Both the position numbers and the translations under genes were made by a program. Positions 45,771 to 53,923 of a DNA stretch of 64,000 bases are shown piece after piece (the stretch's first letter is position 1; each line of letters begins with the position of its first letter). Source of the stretch: Streptomyces sp. B21-083 (lineage in GTDB: Bacteria > Actinomycetota > Actinomycetes > Streptomycetales > Streptomycetaceae); NCBI RefSeq assembly GCF_036898825.1, contig NZ_JARUND010000001.1:4278001-4342000 (forward strand). Reading direction: 5' to 3'. The notes under the pieces were generated by a model. It was not told the origin of the DNA. It was given only the letters and a program-made list of their open reading frames with translations, and made no database searches.

Positions 45771-46921
45771 CAGGCGACCCCCTTGGGCTCTCGCGGCAGA
45801 CCGAGCAGGCGCTCGGCGATGATCGTGCGCTGGATCTGGTCGGAGCCGCCGTAGATCGTGTCGGCCCGGGAGAACATGAACAGGTGCTGTGCGGCGTCGA
45901 GTTCGTACGGCGCCGAGGGCGTCCAGTCCGCCGGCCCGACTCCCGCCCCCGCGCCCCGCACCAGCACCGCCAGCTCTCCCAGCCGCTGGTGCCACCCGCC
46001 CCACAGCAGCTTGGCCACACTCGACGCGCCCGCGTCCGCCGAACTCCCCAGTGTGCGCAGGGCGTTCCAGCGCATCGCCCGCAACTCGGCCCACTGCCGG
46101 ACGAGTCGCTCCCGTACGACGGGATCGGCCACCGCCCCACTGTCGACAGCGGCCTGCACCACCCGCCCCAACTCCCCGGCGAAGCCGATCTGTTGGGCGA
46201 GTGTGGAGACCCCCCGTTCGAACCCGAGGAGACTCATCGCCACGGTCCAGCCGGCGCCCTCACCTCCGACGAGATGCTCGGCGCGTGCGTGGGCCCCGTC
46301 GAAGAAGACCTCGTTGAAGTCGCTGGTCCCGGTCAGCTGCCGGATCGGCCGGACCTCGATCCGCCCCGGCTGATCCATGGGAACGAGCAGGAAACTGAGC
46401 CCGCGATGCCGGACCGACCCGGCTTCCGTACGGGCGAGCACGAAGCACCAGTCGGCCTCATGGGCCAGGGACGTCCAGATCTTCTGCCCGGTGATCCGAT
46501 ACGTCCCGTCGGCGGCCCGTTCCGCCTTCGTGCTCACCCCGGCGAGGTCCGACCCGGCGCCGGGCTCGCTGTAGCCCTGACACCAGAGTTCCTCCCCGGC
46601 GGCGATCGGAGGCAGAAACCGGCTGCGCTGCTCATCGGTACCGTGCGCGAGAAGCGTGGGAGCGAGCAGGTTCTCCCCGATGTGCCCGGACCGCGCCGGC
46701 GCCCCCGACCGCGCGTACTCCTCGGCCCAGACGACCTGTTGGGTAAGCCCGGCACTGCGATTCCCATAACCCGACTCCCCCCAGGACAGCCCGATCCACC
46801 CGGCCTTCCCGAGGATCCGCTCCCAACCACGCCGCTCAAGAGCCCCATCAACATGCGCACAAAGCCAAGCCCGAGCTTCCGCCCGGAACTCCTCATCCCC
46901 GACCCCGAACCCAAAGTCCAC
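45770..46921 (-). CDS. Acyl-CoA dehydrogenase
   Basis: 383 residues. Landmarks are WIGLSWGESGYGNRSAGLTQQVVWAEEYARSG, the FAD/substrate loop WCQGYSEPGAGSDLAGV, TGQKIWTS and the C-terminal FSRADTIYGGSDQIQRTIIAERLLGLPRE, where GGSDQIQ is the typical FAD-binding turn. This is the FadE-like long form seen in steroid degradation and often forming heterotetramers. GTG 46921 has GGAGAG four bases upstream. It is separated from the SDR gene by 107 bases that contain a dispersed repeat, and coupled to the ADH downstream. Confidence 0.9.
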   Translation of the reverse strand: MDFGFGVGDEEFRAEARAWLCAHVDGALERRGWERILGKAGWIGLSWGESGYGNRSAGLTQQVVWAEEYARSGAPARSGHIGENLLAPTLLAHGTDEQRSRFLPPIAAGEELWCQGYSEPGAGSDLAGVSTKAERAADGTYRITGQKIWTSLAHEADWCFVLARTEAGSVRHRGLSFLLVPMDQPGRIEVRPIRQLTGTSDFNEVFFDGAHARAEHLVGGEGAGWTVAMSLLGFERGVSTLAQQIGFAGELGRVVQAAVDSGAVADPVVRERLVRQWAELRAMRWNALRTLGSSADAGASSVAKLLWGGWHQRLGELAVLVRGAGAGVGPADWTPSAPYELDAAQHLFMFSRADTIYGGSDQIQRTIIAERLLGLPREPKGVA

Positions 46922-46960
46922 AGACCTCTCCTCTCCGACACGGACAGCGTGATCCGACCT

Positions 46961-47005
46961 AGGGGCGCGGGGAACTGCGCGACCAGCCACAACGCACCCG
47001 CACCC
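46961..47005. repeat. Streptomyces dispersed intergenic repeat
   Basis: The first 22 bases (46961-46982) are identical to 19352-19373, with partial similarity beyond. It fills most of the SDR/acyl-CoA dehydrogenase gap and may be transcribed within the operon. Confidence 0.8.
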
Positions 47006-47028
47006 GCCAAACCACACGCACCCCCGAG

Positions 47029-47943
47029 CTACTGGGCGTTGGGCCGCGATCCATCCCGCGCCGCCGATTCCATCCGCTCCAACTGCGAAAGCATCGGCAT
47101 CGGATCCACCCCCACCGACCCCGGCAGAAACTCCGCGATCCGTTCCGCCGTCCACCCGCCGGAGGCATACGCCGCGCGCAACTCCCTCGGCTGCGCCCAC
47201 ACCGCGATCTTCGGCCCGGCCACCGTGTAGACCTGCCCGGTGATCCGCTGCTCCTTCGCCCGGTCGGACAGCAGGTACACGACCAGGGCGGCCACATCCT
47301 CCGGCTCCCCGATCTCCGCCAGCTCCATGGGCACGTTCGCCGACATCCGCGTACGCGCGACCGGCGCCACCGCGTTGGCGGTGACCCCGTACTTGTGGAG
47401 CCCGAGCGCGGCGCTCCGGACGAGCGAGATGATCCCGCCCTTCGCCGCGCTGTAGTTGGCCTGTGACACCGATCCCTGGTGGTTTCCGCTGGTGAACCCG
47501 ATCAGCGTCCCGGCGCGCTGCTTCCGCATCACCGCCGACGCGGCGCGGAACACCGTGAACGTGCCCTTGAGGTGGGTGGCGACGACCGGGTCCCACTCCT
47601 CCTCGGACATGTTGAACAGCATCCGCTCGCGCAGGATCCCGGCGACGCACACGACACCGTCCAGGCGTCCGTACGACGACAGCGCCACGTCCACGACCCG
47701 CTGACCGCCGGCCATGGTCGACACGTCGTCGGCGACCGCGACGGCGTCCCCGCCCGCCGCCGAGATCTCCTTGACGATGCCGTCGGCGATCTCGCTGGTC
47801 GGTGAGGCGCCGTCGATGGAGACTCCGTAGTCGTTGACGACGACCCGGGCCCCCTCGGCCGCCGCGCCCAGCGCCACCGCCCGGCCGATGCCCCGGCCGG
47901 CGCCCGTCACGGCGACCACCTTGCCTGCCAAGAAGTTCCCCAT
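47029..47943 (-). CDS. Short-chain dehydrogenase/reductase
   Basis: 304 residues. The cofactor motif is VVAVTGAGRGIGRAVALGAA, and catalytic YxxxK is QANYSAAKGG with Ser in FTSGNHQGS. A ~50-residue C-terminal extension after TVAGPKIAVWAQPREL is typical of the 17-beta-HSD4/MFE-2-like SDRs and of mycobacterial SDRs in steroid loci. It probably oxidises a 3-hydroxyacyl-CoA or ring hydroxyl with NAD. First gene of the leftward operon; one imperfect palindrome lies 23 bases upstream. Confidence 0.9.
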   Translation of the reverse strand: MGNFLAGKVVAVTGAGRGIGRAVALGAAAEGARVVVNDYGVSIDGASPTSEIADGIVKEISAAGGDAVAVADDVSTMAGGQRVVDVALSSYGRLDGVVCVAGILRERMLFNMSEEEWDPVVATHLKGTFTVFRAASAVMRKQRAGTLIGFTSGNHQGSVSQANYSAAKGGIISLVRSAALGLHKYGVTANAVAPVARTRMSANVPMELAEIGEPEDVAALVVYLLSDRAKEQRITGQVYTVAGPKIAVWAQPRELRAAYASGGWTAERIAEFLPGSVGVDPMPMLSQLERMESAARDGSRPNAQ

Positions 47944-47965
47944 GTCCGGCCCCTTCCCGCGGTTT

Positions 47966-47980
47966 CTGACGGACCGTTAG
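47966..47980. promoter_or_regulatory. CTGAC-N5-GTTAG operator (one mismatch)
   Basis: Spacer GGACC, between the divergent SDR (start 47943) and cyclase (start 48050). An isolated GTCAG half-site follows at 47993-47997. Confidence 0.65.
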
Positions 47981-48049
47981 ATTTTATGACCCGTCAGATA
48001 TCCGGAGGCAAGCCCCGGGAGGGACCGGACTCCAGGAAGGACCGGACTC

Positions 48050-48985
48050 ATGTCATTGCCGGCCGAGTTCCACGCCATCGCCAAACGCGTGAACAACTGG
48101 GGGCGTTGGGGGGAGGACGACGAGATCGGCACCCTCAACCTCATCACCGACGCCGTCGTACGCGCAGCCGCCGCGACCGTCCGCACGGGCCGCCGCATCC
48201 CCCTCGCTCTTCCCCTCCAGCAGGACGGCGTCCAGACCGGCGCGATCCCGGGCCGGCTGAACCCCGTACACGCCATGGTCCAGATCAACCAGGAGCTGTT
48301 CGGGCCGCCGGGTGGCGGAACCGTCGCGACCAGCGACGACATCGTGACCCTGGGGCTCCAGTGCGCCACCCACTGGGACGCCCTCGCCCACGCCTCCCAC
48401 TCCGGCAGGCTCTACAACGGGCGCCCGGCGGCCACCATCACGGCCCACTCCGGCGCCGAGTTCGCCGGCGTCGACAAGGCGCGGCATATCGTCTCGCGCG
48501 GGGTGCTGCTGGACGTGGCCCGCGCGCGGGGCGTCGACCGGCTCGACGGGGGACACGCGGTCACCCCGGAGGACCTGGACGCGGCGGAGGAACTGGCGGG
48601 CACGCGCGTGCGTGCCGGCGACATCGTGCTCGTACGGACCGGGCAGCTCCAGGTGTACCTGGCCGGCGACAAGCACGGGTACATGTATCCCTCGCCCGGG
48701 CTGTCGGTCCGTACGCCGGAGTGGTTCCACGCGCGGGATGTCGCGGCGGTCGCGAACGACACGATCACCTTTGAGATATTTCCGCCGGAGTCGGAGGATC
48801 TCTGGATGCCCGTACACGCGCTCGATTTGGTGGAGATGGGCATGCCGCAGGGCCAGAACTGGAATCTCGAAAAGTTGTCCACAGCCTGTGGACAAGAAAC
48901 CCGGTACGAGTTCCTGCTCTCGGCGACCCCCGAACCGTTCACGGGCGCCACGGGCAGTCCCGTGGCGCCCGTCGCAATCCTCTGA
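48050..48985 (+). CDS. Cyclase/kynurenine-formamidase-family metal hydrolase
   Basis: 311 residues. The family metal motif appears as CATHWDALAHASHSGRLYNG (compare HxGTHxDxPxH). Other landmarks are GVLLDVARARG, VTPEDLDAAEELAGTRVRAGDIVLVRTGQ and PGLSVRTPEWFHARDVAAVANDT. Such proteins hydrolyse amides or lactones or cyclise polyketides. In a catabolic cluster, ring-opened lactone or beta-dicarbonyl hydrolysis is plausible. It is divergent from the SDR operon across a regulon palindrome. A hairpin is built into its last codons. Confidence 0.88.
   Translation: MSLPAEFHAIAKRVNNWGRWGEDDEIGTLNLITDAVVRAAAATVRTGRRIPLALPLQQDGVQTGAIPGRLNPVHAMVQINQELFGPPGGGTVATSDDIVTLGLQCATHWDALAHASHSGRLYNGRPAATITAHSGAEFAGVDKARHIVSRGVLLDVARARGVDRLDGGHAVTPEDLDAAEELAGTRVRAGDIVLVRTGQLQVYLAGDKHGYMYPSPGLSVRTPEWFHARDVAAVANDTITFEIFPPESEDLWMPVHALDLVEMGMPQGQNWNLEKLSTACGQETRYEFLLSATPEPFTGATGSPVAPVAIL
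48941..48972 (+). terminator. Hairpin inside the end of the cyclase gene
   Basis: A perfect 14-bp stem (48941-48954 with 48959-48972) and four-base loop, 13 bases before the stop codon ends. The stem encodes TGATGSPVAPV, so the terminator and C-terminus share sequence. Confidence 0.72.
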
Positions 48986-49400
48986 CCTCTACCGGCCGGT
49001 CGGCGGCGCGCCATTGCCCACCCCAAGTACGGCATCGCGCGCCGCCACCCGCCTTCGGCGTTCCCGCCCCACCCCCCCGGGCCCTGAAGGAGCCGACGCC
49101 GAATCACGATCCACACTCGCCGAGGGCCCCCGTCAGAACCCTCGCCGTCCCCTCACGGCGGATCGCGCTGCACACAAGCGTGTTCACCCGGTCACGTCAC
49201 GTCAACACCCGTTCGGGGATTTATCGCTTACGTCCTTTTTGCGACAACCGCGCACGGGGGCACACCCCGGCGCACCGCACCACACCGGACCAGAAAAGCC
49301 GGACTTTTCTGCACCCGTGCCCCGCCGAGCGCCGCGCCGAGCACGGCACGACGGGGCACGACAGACAGCCCCGCGCCCGGCACCGGCAGGGCCGTCCCGG
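48986..49400. other. Intergenic region with leftward hairpin
   Basis: No gene is recognised. A short hairpin, CAGAAAAG-CCGGA-CTTTTCTG (49291-49311), lies about 90 bases beyond the 3' end of the leftward ATP-binding gene and may terminate it. The rest is non-coding by codon bias. Confidence 0.5.
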
Positions 49401-49988
49401 TCAGACGGCCTCGTACGCCGCCATGCCCCCGTACGCGGAAGCCGTGGCCGCGACTGAGGCCGCGACCGTGGCAGCGGCCGGGGTCGGGGCAGCGGCCGTG
49501 ACGACGGCCGTGGCGACCCCCGGCGCGGCGACGGCGTTTCCGCCCCCGCACGGCACCGGAGCCGGACAGCGGTCCAGTTCGCACCAGATGCGCTTACCGA
49601 CCCCCTCGGGGCTCCACCCCCAGCGGTCGGCGAGCCCGTCGACCAGCTCCAGCCCGCGCCCGTTGGTCTCGTCACGCTCGGCGTGCCGGGGTGCGGGCGG
49701 GCAGGCGCTCAGGTCGACGACCTCCAGCCGCACGATTCCGCCGGCCACGCCCTGGGAGCCGGTCCGCGTCCCGCACACGCCCTGGAACGTCAGCCGCAGC
49801 ACCGCGGGACACCCGGTGTGCACCACCGCGTTGGTGACCAGTTCGGAGACGAGGAGGATCAGCGTCTCGGCCAGTGGCTCGTCGTCCGACACCCCGGACC
49901 CGGCAAGCCGCGACCGCACCCATCTCCGGGCCCGCCCCACCTCTGCGGGGTCGGGCCGGATCTCCAGCTGCACTTGAAGCACCTGCAC
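49401..49988 (-). CDS. HATPase_c anti-sigma-type kinase (RsbW-like)
   Basis: 195 residues. The N-box region LAETLILLVSELVTNAVVHT and the G-box RLEVVDLS ... NGRGLELVDGLADRWGWSPEGVGKRIWCEL mark the GHKL/HATPase fold of RsbW/SpoIIAB-like proteins. Streptomyces has dozens that sequester sigma factors or phosphorylate STAS antagonists. A ~50-residue Ala/Pro/Thr-rich C-terminal tail is unusual. A STAS protein lies 6.5 kb away at 56300, but pairing is only a possibility. Confidence 0.88.
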   Translation of the reverse strand: MQVLQVQLEIRPDPAEVGRARRWVRSRLAGSGVSDDEPLAETLILLVSELVTNAVVHTGCPAVLRLTFQGVCGTRTGSQGVAGGIVRLEVVDLSACPPAPRHAERDETNGRGLELVDGLADRWGWSPEGVGKRIWCELDRCPAPVPCGGGNAVAAPGVATAVVTAAAPTPAAATVAASVAATASAYGGMAAYEAV

Positions 49989-50502
49989 CGCTCACACCAT
50001 CCGAACCGGCGGACACATCGCCTCGCGCCGCACGAGGGCCACGATCGTAGCCATTTTCTGCATGCCCAGAACAACGGTTGGGCCGGCGGCCAGATCGGGG
50101 ATCACAGAACGTGAGTCCCTTACGAGAAAGCATGGTTGACGTACAGTCACGCCAACAAGCGCTTCGGGCATATTCCAACGCGAAGGAGTACGCCTGCGGC
50201 ATACTGTGCGACGCTCGCCGCGCGAAGTCGAACAGACGAGCTGGAGACGGCGACCCGCCGCGCGAGCGGCGCGCACCGCCGATTCCGGGGCCACCTCAGG
50301 GGCGACACCGGGATGGCTCGACCTCGGAACCACTCGCATGTCACAGAAGGTACCGGAGGGAACACGCGACTCCGGGCCGTGACGAGTCCCGCGAAGGACA
50401 CAACCCGGTATCGACGCTGAGTGATCTCACAACAGGTCGGTCACGGTTCGATCGCGCCACGATCGGCGACATCAATCCGGCCAACGCCGGTCCGACCGCC
50501 GG
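49989..50502. other. Intergenic region, no supported gene
   Basis: Several overlapping frames exist on both strands, none with a family resemblance or consistent codon bias. It separates the 3' end of the acyl-CoA dehydrogenase operon from the 5' end of the HATPase gene, so it should hold the latter's promoter. I could not pick a convincing -35/-10 pair. Confidence 0.5.
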
Positions 50503-51399
50503 TCACAGCGCCTCGGACAGTAACGCGGCGGCGAGCAACTCCTCACACTCCGTCACCGCACCTGGTCGCCGGGCCCGTACCCAGGCCCGCTTCAGATACA
50601 GCTGGACGTCCGACTCCCAGGTGAAGCCCATCCCGCCGTGTACCTGAAGGCAGTCGCGGGCGCCGCGCACCGCGGCCTCGTCGGCGAGCAGCCGGGCCGC
50701 CGCGATGTCCGCCGGATCGACGGTGACGGCAGCCGCGTACACCGCCGCCCGCGCCACCTCCACGCGCACCAGCATCCCGGCACACAGGTGCTGCACCGCC
50801 TGAAAGGCCCCGATCGGCCGCCCGAACTGCTCACGGGTCCGCGCGTGTTGCACGGCCAGCTCACCCACCCGGGCGGCGGTGCCGAGCTGCTCGGCGGCGG
50901 TGAGAAGAGACGTCAGGAGTACGTCCGCACGGTCGCCGGCGTCCGGCTCCCCGGCTCTGTGCAGGGGCGTCAGCGGATCCACCGAGCGCATCCGCAGCGC
51001 GCCGGCCGCGTCGCCTCGAACGACGTCGGCCGCCTCCAGCCACTCCACCACCCCGCCACCGTCCACGCCGGTCACCACCGCCTCTCCCGTCGCCGCCCCC
51101 GGGACCTCCCCCGCCGCGAGATGCGTGGCGATCAGCGGCCCGGGCAGCAGTACGCGCCCCGCCTCCTCGAACGCCAACACCGCCTCGGGCAGCCCGAGTC
51201 CGACCCCGCCCGCCTCCTCCGGCAGCCTCAGCGAGAAGAACCCGGCGTCCCCCAGCTCACGCCACAGCCCCCGGTCCAGCTCGGGTCCGTCGGCGACGTC
51301 CATGGTCGCCCGCAGCCGCTCGCGTCCGAACCGCGCCGCCAGCAGCCCTCGTACACCTGCCCGCAACGCCCGCTGGTCCTCGGTGAGTTGGAAGCGCAT
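50503..51399 (-). CDS. Short acyl-CoA dehydrogenase subunit
   Basis: 298 residues, about 80 shorter than a standard ACAD. The N-terminal helical domain (LTEDQRALRAGVRGLLAAR, GFFSLRLPEEAGGVGLGLPEAVLAFEEAGRVLLPG) and C-terminal domain (HARTREQFGRPIGAFQAVQHLCAGMLVRVEVARAA; QVHGGMGFTWESDVQLYLKRAW) are present, while the middle beta domain is reduced. Short subunits like this pair with a full-length partner in the alpha2beta2 ACADs of steroid side-chain oxidation (ChsE1-ChsE2 type). The partner is probably the gene just upstream, nine bases away. Confidence 0.88.
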   Translation of the reverse strand: MRFQLTEDQRALRAGVRGLLAARFGRERLRATMDVADGPELDRGLWRELGDAGFFSLRLPEEAGGVGLGLPEAVLAFEEAGRVLLPGPLIATHLAAGEVPGAATGEAVVTGVDGGGVVEWLEAADVVRGDAAGALRMRSVDPLTPLHRAGEPDAGDRADVLLTSLLTAAEQLGTAARVGELAVQHARTREQFGRPIGAFQAVQHLCAGMLVRVEVARAAVYAAAVTVDPADIAAARLLADEAAVRGARDCLQVHGGMGFTWESDVQLYLKRAWVRARRPGAVTECEELLAAALLSEAL

Positions 51400-51408
51400 G
51401 GGCGAATG

Positions 51409-52545
51409 TCACCGTCCTTTCGGCAGTCCGAGAACGCGTTCGGCCACGATGCTGTGCTGGATCTGGGAGGTGCCGGCGGCGATGGTGTACGACAGCGAGG
51501 ACAACCGGTCGAGCAGCCAGGGCTGTTCGAGATCCAGTGCCGTGCCACCCTCCCCTCCCAGCACCTCGGCGGCCGCCTCGTACAGCTCCTGCCGGGCATG
51601 CGAGTACCGCAGCTTGAAGACCGACCCGCCGACCCCGGGCACGCCCTCGCTCGCCTCGCTCACGTTCCACTGGGTCAGCCGCCACAACGCCCGGAACTCG
51701 GCGTTCAGCCGCCCGAGCCGACGGCGAAGCACGGGATCGTCCCAGCGGCCGTTCTCCCGTGCCGCCAGGGCGAGTTCGCCCAGCACCCGGCGGCAGGCCA
51801 CCACCTCCCCCACGAACGCCGTGCCGCGCTCGAAGGACAGGGTCACCATGGTCACGCGCCAGCCGTCGTTCTCCTCGCCGACCCGGTTGGCGACGGGCAC
51901 CCGGACCTCGTCGAGGAAGACCTCGGCGAACTCGTTCGACCCCGCGAGCGTGCGCAGCGGCCGTACGGTGATGCCCGGCGCGTCCATGGGCATGGCCAGC
52001 CAGGTGATCCCGCGATGCTTGGGCGCGGCCGGGTCGGTCCGCACCAACAGCTCGCACCAGTCGGCGACTTCGGCGTGCGAGGTCCAGATCTTGGAACCGC
52101 TGACCACGTAGTGGTCGCCGTCGCGCCGCCCGCGGGTGCGCAGCGCCGCGAGGTCCGAACCGGCGTCCGGCTCACTGAACCCCTGGCACCAGACCTCCTC
52201 ACCGCGCAGCACCGGCGGCAGCCAGCGCGCCCGCTGTTCGTCACTCCCCTCGGCGGCGACGGTCGGCCCTGCGTGCAGCAACCCCACGAAGTTCGCCCCC
52301 ACATAGGGCGCGCCGGCCTTCTCCGTCTCCTCCAGGAAGATCATCCGTACGGCTGGGTCGGCGCCCCAGTGGACCTCGCCGTACCCGGCGTCGTACAGCG
52401 TCCGCTGCCAGCCCAGGTCGTACGCCCGCCGCCCGGGCCAGTCGTCGGGCGAGGGCTTCGCCGGCAGCGAGGGGAGAGCCCTGCCCAGCCACTCCCTCAA
52501 CCGCGTCCGGAATTCCGCTTCTTGGGGGGTGTCGGCGAGGTCCAC
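51409..52545 (-). CDS. Full-length acyl-CoA dehydrogenase, probable partner of the short subunit
   Basis: 378 residues. FRTRLREWLGRALPSLP, GEVHWGADPAVRMIFLEETEKAG, substrate/FAD loop WCQGFSEPDAGSDLAAL, SGSKIWTSHAEVADWCELLVRT, and C-terminal LSYTIAAGTSQIQHSIVAERVLGLPKG (GTSQIQ is the FAD turn). GTG 52545 shares its first base with the stop of the amidohydrolase gene. The short ACAD follows nine bases after its stop, so the two are likely subunits of one heterotetramer. Confidence 0.9.
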   Translation of the reverse strand: MDLADTPQEAEFRTRLREWLGRALPSLPAKPSPDDWPGRRAYDLGWQRTLYDAGYGEVHWGADPAVRMIFLEETEKAGAPYVGANFVGLLHAGPTVAAEGSDEQRARWLPPVLRGEEVWCQGFSEPDAGSDLAALRTRGRRDGDHYVVSGSKIWTSHAEVADWCELLVRTDPAAPKHRGITWLAMPMDAPGITVRPLRTLAGSNEFAEVFLDEVRVPVANRVGEENDGWRVTMVTLSFERGTAFVGEVVACRRVLGELALAARENGRWDDPVLRRRLGRLNAEFRALWRLTQWNVSEASEGVPGVGGSVFKLRYSHARQELYEAAAEVLGGEGGTALDLEQPWLLDRLSSLSYTIAAGTSQIQHSIVAERVLGLPKGR

Positions 52546-53738
52546 TACTTGTCCAGGTCGAGGCCGAGCATGCGGATGGCGTTGCCGCGCATCAGCTTGT
52601 AGACGGTCTCGTCGTCGAGGCCCTTCACATGGTCGAGGGCGACCTCCTTGGTGTGCGGGAAGGTCGAGTCGACGTGCGGGTAGTCGGTCTCGAAGGTGGC
52701 GTTGTCGCGGCCGACGACGTCGATCGAGGCGACCCCGTGCTTGTCGCGGAAGAAGCAGCAGAAGATCTGCCGGTAGTAGTACGTCGAGGGCGGCTCCGGA
52801 ATCAGATCCCGCACCCCGCCCCACGCGCGGTGCTCCTGCCACACGTCGTCGGCGCGTTCCAGGGCGTACGGGATCCAGCCCATCTGGCCTTCGCTGTAGG
52901 CGAGTTTGAGCGTCGGGAACTTCACCAGCACGCCGGAGAAGAGGAAGTCCATCATCGAGGCCATCGCGTTGTTGAAGCTCAGCGAGGCCTGGACGGCGGG
53001 CGGTGCGTCCGGGGAGGCGGCGGGCATCTGGCTGCTGCTGCCGATGTGCATGTTGACGACCGTGCCGGTCTCCTCGCACACCGCGAAGAACGGGTCCCAG
53101 TAGCCGGAGTGGATCGACGGCAGCCCGAGGTACGTCGGGATCTCCGAGAACGTCACCGCCCGCACCCCGCGTTCGGCGTTGCGCCGGATCTCCGCGACCG
53201 CCAACTCGACGTCCCACAGCGGGATCAGGCACAGCGGGATCAGCCGGCCGCCGCTGTCACCGCACCACTCCTCCACCATCCAGTCGTTGTAGGCGCGCAC
53301 GCAGGCCAGCGCGACCTCCTTGTCCTGCGCCTCGGCGAAGGTCTGGCCGCAGAACCGGGGGAAGGTGGGGAAGCAGAGGGAGCCCTCGACATGGTTGAGG
53401 TCCATGTCCGCGAGCCGGGCCTTCGGGTCCCAGCAGCCGCGCCGCATCTGCTCGCGGGTGATGCCGTCGAGGGTCATCTCGTCCCGGGAGAATCCGACGG
53501 CCGCGATGATCCGCTTGTAGGGGAACTGCAGGTCCTCGTACTGCCACCAGTCGGTGACCGGGCCGTCGGGGTCGGTCGTGATCCGGTACTTGCCGCCCAC
53601 ATAGGCGAGTTCGCCGATTCCGGCGGTGAAGGGCTTCGGCCCCCTGTCCCGGTACTTGGCCGGCAGCCAGGTCTCGAAGAGGTGCGCGGGTTCGATCACG
53701 TGGTCGTCGACGCTGATGATGCGGGGCAGTTCGGTCAT
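52545..53738 (-). CDS. Amidohydrolase-2 family metal hydrolase (ACMSD-like)
   Basis: 397 residues. The family start is IISVDDHVIEPAHLFETWLP, a DxH-type pattern seen as VDDHV. Further metal/catalytic positions are in VNMHIGSSSQMP and the C-terminal ETDYPHVDSTFPHTKE. The closest architecture I know is the amidohydrolase 2 group with ACMSD (decarboxylation) and resorcylate decarboxylases, plus C-C hydrolases. Position with two ACADs suggests cleavage or decarboxylation of a ring-derived intermediate. First gene of the leftward operon, with a perfect palindrome 36 bases upstream. Confidence 0.88.
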   Translation of the reverse strand: MTELPRIISVDDHVIEPAHLFETWLPAKYRDRGPKPFTAGIGELAYVGGKYRITTDPDGPVTDWWQYEDLQFPYKRIIAAVGFSRDEMTLDGITREQMRRGCWDPKARLADMDLNHVEGSLCFPTFPRFCGQTFAEAQDKEVALACVRAYNDWMVEEWCGDSGGRLIPLCLIPLWDVELAVAEIRRNAERGVRAVTFSEIPTYLGLPSIHSGYWDPFFAVCEETGTVVNMHIGSSSQMPAASPDAPPAVQASLSFNNAMASMMDFLFSGVLVKFPTLKLAYSEGQMGWIPYALERADDVWQEHRAWGGVRDLIPEPPSTYYYRQIFCCFFRDKHGVASIDVVGRDNATFETDYPHVDSTFPHTKEVALDHVKGLDDETVYKLMRGNAIRMLGLDLDK

Positions 53739-53773
53739 GGGTCCCCTCCGCCTGGCCAGCCGGTGTTGCTTAT

Positions 53774-53876
53774 CTGACGGTCCGTCAGTTCTATGCCTCT
53801 AGAAGGTTAGTCCCGCGCCTATGGACCGACAAGGCGCCAGGCCCTACGCTCCCGGGACAATCTGACTGGTCGTCAG
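53774..53876. promoter_or_regulatory. Two CTGAC-N5-GTCAG operators
   Basis: Perfect palindromes at 53774-53788 (spacer GGTCC) and 53862-53876 (spacer TGGTC), 88 bp apart, each next to one of the divergent genes (53738 leftward, 53924 rightward). Here each promoter appears to have its own site. Confidence 0.8.
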
Positions 53877-53923
53877 AACACCTTCCGGTCAGCTGGCAAC
53901 TGGCACTGGTAACTGGGGGCAAT

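Noticed and set aside
49992..50339. A 115-codon minus-strand gene upstream of the HATPase gene
   Set aside because: No ribosome site, no motif and weak codon bias; left as intergenic.
50638..52602. A 654-codon plus-strand frame over the acyl-CoA dehydrogenases
   Set aside because: It mirrors the codon positions of two clear ACAD genes and shows no family resemblance.
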